9,142 nt of DNA, from contig JAFAKI010000331.1 in NCBI GenBank assembly GCA_019235595.1, positions 1-9,142 of the forward strand, given 5' to 3'. Position numbers and translations under genes: made by a program. Shown here in pieces: positions 6,220-9,142 of this stretch (position 1 is its first letter; each line of letters starts with the position of its first letter). Source of the stretch: Mucilaginibacter sp. (GTDB taxonomy: Bacteria > Bacteroidota > Bacteroidia > Sphingobacteriales > Sphingobacteriaceae). The notes beneath the pieces are model-generated. The model did no database searches. It had not been told where the DNA came from and worked only from the letters and a program-made list of their open reading frames with translations.

Positions 6220-7767
6220 TCACTTGCTTGCAGGAGCAGCATCGACCAAAGGGCGTTTATTCCTGTTGGCTAGCTCCCATCCGGTGTAATACACTAAACG
6301 TGCGCGTTTTGCTAGCAGCGGGAAGTTGATTTTGCTTACTTCATCTCCTGGCTGGTGATAATCGGCATGAACGCCGTTAAAATAGAAAATGATCGGTACG
6401 CCGTGTTTGGCGAAATTGTAGTGGTCTGAACGATAATAGAAACGGTTCGGATCATTCGGATCATCATATTTGTAATCCTGTTCTATATGAACATATTTAT
6501 TATTGGTTTCCTCGTTGATCTGGTGTAATTCTTTGCTCAGCATAGCCGAACCAATGGTGTATACATAGTTGGCCGAATCAGACTTACCGATATAATCAAA
6601 ACCCACGCGGCCAATCATATCGATATTCAAATCGGTAATGGTATTAGCCAATGGGAATACCGGATGATCGGTATAGTATTCTGAACCCAGCAATCCTTTT
6701 TCTTCGCCAACATTAGCCAGGAAAAGGATGCTTCTTCGTGGGCCATGTCCGGCTTTTTTTGCTGCCGAAAATGCACGAGCAATTTCCAGTATACCTGTGG
6801 TACCCGAGCCATCGTCATCGGCGCCATTGTTAACTTTGTCTTTCGCGTTCGGGTCCGAAACCAGACCGATATGGTCATAATGAGCGGAGAAAACCAATAC
6901 CTCTTTTTTCAGATCGGTGCCCGGCATATAGCCCAATACGTCTACCGCTTTTACATCTTTATAGTCGGTATGGATATTTACTTTTACGGCAGCCTTTATA
7001 GTTTGCAAAGAACCATTTTTTAGGTCATCCCATGCTTTGCCTGTCGGCTTCACCACTGCATCTGCTGTTGCAGGCGAAATATTCAAAACTACAGCTTGCT
7101 GGACCGCAGGTTTAGCTGCGTCTTCTTTAATAATTAATCGGGGCGAAAGCACAGTTGAACCAAATCTTTTGAGTATATCGCTAACGTCGCCATTTACAGC
7201 TAAAATTAAAGCTGGGTTTTTACTTTGCAGGTTCTTCATTATCTGCATGCGGGTATTTGATAAACGGTAGCTTTTGTTGGGCGTCTTACCTTCTTCCGGT
7301 TTATCTTCATTTATCCATAAAAGCACTTTGTTGGTCAGGTCGGCAGTACCTGTTTCAGCATCAGTACCATAACCAATAAAAATTACTACAGCTGCCTCTA
7401 CAGGGCCGTCTGCGATCGCCCCTCTTGAGGCAACAAAATCTTTACCATTTACCAGTTCCTGGTTGTTCACTGACAGTGATATCTCAGTTAAATTCTCTAC
7501 CAATGGAACATTAAAAAAGTATGAGCCATTTACAGGAGCTTTCAAGCCTAATTTTTTGAATTCATCCGCTATATATTTAGCAGCTTTTTCAGCGCCTGGC
7601 TTTCCGGTTTCGCGTCCTTCAAATGCATCTGAAGCCAAAATGCTAAGGTGTTTGCGTGCATTTTCTGCATTGATGTATTTTACATACTTCCGCGGGTCAC
7701 CGTTTTTTTGTGCGTAGGCGCCCGCCGCAAGCGTAAGCGTGGCCATACATAAGAATAGTTTTTTCAT
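6220..7767 (-). CDS. Secreted M28-family zinc metallopeptidase
   Basis: A 515-residue exported aminopeptidase-like enzyme. The signal peptide ends at about AYA-Q (residues 19-20). The N-terminal region (LSILASDAFEGRETGKPG near 42-59) is typical of M28 peptidases from this phylum. Residues about 100-260 form an inserted domain, probably PA-like. The catalytic core has all expected co-catalytic zinc ligands in order: SAHYDH (His296), GADDDGSG (bridging Asp318), GEEKGLLGS (Glu355 as general base, Glu356 as ligand), NIDMIGR (Asp383) and YHQPGDE (His471). The family removes N-terminal amino acids or dipeptides; exact specificity is unknown. It appears complete and catalytically competent. It lies 71 bp downstream of rpiB on the same strand. 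The chosen ATG gives the signal peptide. Confidence 0.92.
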   Translation of the reverse strand: MKKLFLCMATLTLAAGAYAQKNGDPRKYVKYINAENARKHLSILASDAFEGRETGKPGAEKAAKYIADEFKKLGLKAPVNGSYFFNVPLVENLTEISLSVNNQELVNGKDFVASRGAIADGPVEAAVVIFIGYGTDAETGTADLTNKVLLWINEDKPEEGKTPNKSYRLSNTRMQIMKNLQSKNPALILAVNGDVSDILKRFGSTVLSPRLIIKEDAAKPAVQQAVVLNISPATADAVVKPTGKAWDDLKNGSLQTIKAAVKVNIHTDYKDVKAVDVLGYMPGTDLKKEVLVFSAHYDHIGLVSDPNAKDKVNNGADDDGSGTTGILEIARAFSAAKKAGHGPRRSILFLANVGEEKGLLGSEYYTDHPVFPLANTITDLNIDMIGRVGFDYIGKSDSANYVYTIGSAMLSKELHQINEETNNKYVHIEQDYKYDDPNDPNRFYYRSDHYNFAKHGVPIIFYFNGVHADYHQPGDEVSKINFPLLAKRARLVYYTGWELANRNKRPLVDAAPASK

Positions 7768-7807
7768 TTCTATGTTCAGTTAATAATTGAGCTTTTTATA
7801 AGTTGCT

Positions 7808-7835
7808 CTTAGAATTTAGAGCTTAGTATTTAGAG
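7808..7835. repeat. Four YTTAGWR heptamers after the rpiB stop
   Basis: CTTAGAA, TTTAGAG, CTTAGTA, TTTAGAG in exact 7-nt register occupy 28 nt, ending 3 nt from the rpiB stop codon. GCTCT (7805-7809) can pair with AGAGC (7818-7822) for a short stem. Its position matches the other degenerate repeat blocks directly after stop codons in this window. It also lies in the untranslated region upstream of the peptidase. Confidence 0.55.
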
Positions 7836-7838
7836 TTT

Positions 7839-8273
7839 TTAGCAAGCTATTTTATTCACCCTATTTGCATGGCGACCGCCTTCAAATTCAGTTGATAAGA
7901 AAGCCTTTACGATGTTTTCAGCTTCCTCTATCGAAATGAAACGGGCCGGGATACAAACAATATTAGCATTATTGTGCTTGCGGGCTAACGAGGCTAATTC
8001 CTCGTTCCAACAAATTGCTGCGCGAATGCCCTGGTGTTTATTGGCTGTGATAGCCACTCCATTGGCGCTACCACAAACTAATATACCAAAATCAAACTCG
8101 CCATTCTCAACTGCCGACGCAACTGGGTGGGCAAAGTCAGGGTAATCAGCCGACGCTGACGAGTAGGTACCAAAGTCTTTCAGGTTATCGGCATCCAGCC
8201 ATTTGGCAATTGCTTCCTTATAGTCGAAGCCGGCATGGTCTGCGCCAATTGCAATCTTCAGGGTGTTATTCAT
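7839..8273 (-). CDS. rpiB: Ribose-5-phosphate isomerase B
   Basis: Interconverts ribose 5-phosphate and ribulose 5-phosphate in the pentose-phosphate pathway, in the cytoplasm. The family opening IAIGADHAGFDYKE (7-20), the SADYPDFAHPVA segment (41-52), the active-site loop VCGSANGVA with Cys67, and Arg98-Lys-His100-Asn are all present, matching E. coli RpiB Cys66 and His99. The usual Bacteroidota loop is CGSGNG; here Ala70 replaces Gly, a mild change. A GTG at 8274-8276 directly precedes this ATG; I prefer the ATG, giving 144 residues, because the extra residue adds nothing conserved. It lies between tatC (about 64 bp upstream) and the M28 peptidase, all on one strand. A TAGATTTG box sits 4 nt before the ATG. 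Confidence 0.93.
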   Translation of the reverse strand: MNNTLKIAIGADHAGFDYKEAIAKWLDADNLKDFGTYSSASADYPDFAHPVASAVENGEFDFGILVCGSANGVAITANKHQGIRAAICWNEELASLARKHNNANIVCIPARFISIEEAENIVKAFLSTEFEGGRHANRVNKIAC

Positions 8274-8277
8274 CACT

Positions 8278-8285
8278 CAAATCTA
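8278..8285 (-). promoter_or_regulatory. TAGATTTG box next to the rpiB start (possible -7 element)
   Basis: The same octamer as before the fucosidase gene, an exact TAnnTTTG match, ending 4 nt before the preferred rpiB ATG. Used as a promoter it would give a leaderless or near-leaderless rpiB mRNA independent of tatC. A TTG lies 14 nt upstream of the box, shorter than the usual -33/-7 spacing, so support is limited. Confidence 0.25.
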
Positions 8286-8337
8286 TTTATAAATTCAGGC
8301 AACGAAGGTAAAGATTTTGTTAGAAAGGCTCTATGAA

Positions 8338-9142
8338 TTATGCAGCATCCGCCTCTTTTTCACGAATTTTCTTTCTTTTCTGAACAGCGCTAGCCACGCC
8401 TATACTCAATTCATATAATAAGTATAATGGGATGGCAACCACTGTCATCGTCAGCATGTCGGGCGTTGGTGTTACCACTGCAGCTATGATCAGGATGATC
8501 ACGATAGCATAGCGGCGGGTTTCCTTCATAAATTGGGGTGTCAGGATACCCAAATTTGCAAGGATATAAACCAGTATAGGTAATTCAAAAACCAGACCTG
8601 TAGCAATGGTCAGCGTGGAAACGGACGAGATATAAGAGTCGATAGAAAATAAGTTTTGTATCTGTGCACTTACCGTATAACCTGCCAGGAAGTTAAGGGA
8701 CACAGGGGTGATCACAAAATAACCGAACATCACACCGCACATAAATAATATAGATGCATAGAAAACAAATCCACTGGCAGCCTTTTTTTCCTTTTCGTGT
8801 AGTGCAGGCTTAATAAACAACCATAATTCGTACAGTAAATATGGAATACCTAAAACAAGCCCAATCATCAAAGAGGAGTCGATCTGCAAGGTAAACTGAC
8901 CGGCCATTTCTGTATTGATCAATTGGATATTGATCTTACCGGGGCACATATCGCGGTGAAGGAATTTACCCAGATCGCACATCATCCTGAAAGTCCAAAA
9001 GTCTGACTTGCTGGGCGCCATGATAATATTATCGTAAATCCAACTATAAAAAGCGAAAACAACGATCGTAAATACGACAATGGCCAGCGCCGAACGGATA
9101 AGATGCCATCTTAATTCTTCCAAATGGTCAAAAAAGGACATT
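8338..9142 (-). CDS. tatC: Sec-independent protein translocase TatC (probably 5'-truncated at the right edge)
   Basis: The multi-spanning inner-membrane receptor of the twin-arginine pathway, which binds RR signal peptides and works with TatA/TatB. The 267 visible residues contain six hydrophobic segments at about 15-35, 85-108, 125-146, 172-195, 205-225 and 228-250. The FFDHLEELRWHLIRS motif (Glu9, Arg11) contacts the signal peptide. TGLVFELP (Glu186) and AAVVTPTPD are the other conserved sites. The first periplasmic loop (about 36-84) is long and holds Cys55 and Cys66, a feature I associate with Bacteroidota TatC. An ATG at 9139-9141 is available, but the protein would then begin at the conserved FFDHLEELR. 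Relatives carry a further 5-25 residues before it, so the real start is probably past the edge. The C-terminus is a charged tail (KRKKIREKEADAA). Confidence 0.93.
   Translation of the reverse strand, partial: MSFFDHLEELRWHLIRSALAIVVFTIVVFAFYSWIYDNIIMAPSKSDFWTFRMMCDLGKFLHRDMCPGKINIQLINTEMAGQFTLQIDSSLMIGLVLGIPYLLYELWLFIKPALHEKEKKAASGFVFYASILFMCGVMFGYFVITPVSLNFLAGYTVSAQIQNLFSIDSYISSVSTLTIATGLVFELPILVYILANLGILTPQFMKETRRYAIVIILIIAAVVTPTPDMLTMTVVAIPLYLLYELSIGVASAVQKRKKIREKEADAA

Noticed and set aside
8274..8276. GTG as the rpiB start codon
   Set aside because: The ATG immediately after it gives a normal-length RpiB, and GTG would add only one unconserved residue.

Overview
The window looks like a chromosomal segment from a Bacteroidota bacterium, most likely Sphingobacteriaceae (a Mucilaginibacter- or Pedobacter-like organism). 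This is judged from protein style: a single-chain E1 alpha-beta ketoacid dehydrogenase, a TatC with a long cysteine-containing first periplasmic loop, a secreted GH29 fucosidase, a DUF4198 secreted protein and an M28 exopeptidase. Genes also lack obvious Shine-Dalgarno sequences. The genus is inference; no marker gene is present.

Layout, left to right: (1) the 5' part of a secreted alpha-L-fucosidase on the minus strand, running off the left edge; (2) a 205-bp intergenic stretch with a perfect 11-bp inverted repeat and further small stem-loops; (3) a minus-strand pair of a Zeta-toxin-like P-loop kinase and an 82-codon partner, abutting with zero spacing, 15 bp downstream of (4) a fused E1 dehydrogenase; (5) a divergent plus-strand DUF4198 gene, 61 bp away from the E1 start; (6) a convergent minus-strand LutB-like iron-sulfur protein; (7) a repeat-rich 204-bp spacer; (8) an M28 metallopeptidase; (9) ribose-5-phosphate isomerase B; (10) tatC, whose true start is probably beyond the right edge. 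All genes except the DUF4198 gene are on the minus strand. tatC, rpiB and the peptidase may form a loose transcription unit, with gaps of about 60-70 bp.

The genes are mostly housekeeping or ordinary accessory functions: carbohydrate and peptide degradation in the envelope, branched-chain or pyruvate-type oxidative decarboxylation, lactate oxidation, pentose-phosphate isomerisation and protein export. No single new multi-gene system is evident. The least explained content is intergenic. Short degenerate repeats follow three stop codons: 4+4 opposed heptamers between two convergent genes, nonamers of the TTGATTRRG type around a perfect 35-nt palindrome, and four YTTAGWR heptamers after rpiB. 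A decayed copy of the palindrome core lies in the E1/DUF4198 divergent promoter region. The other points worth checking are the toxin-antitoxin-like pair and two TAnnTTTG boxes placed 3-4 nt from start codons.
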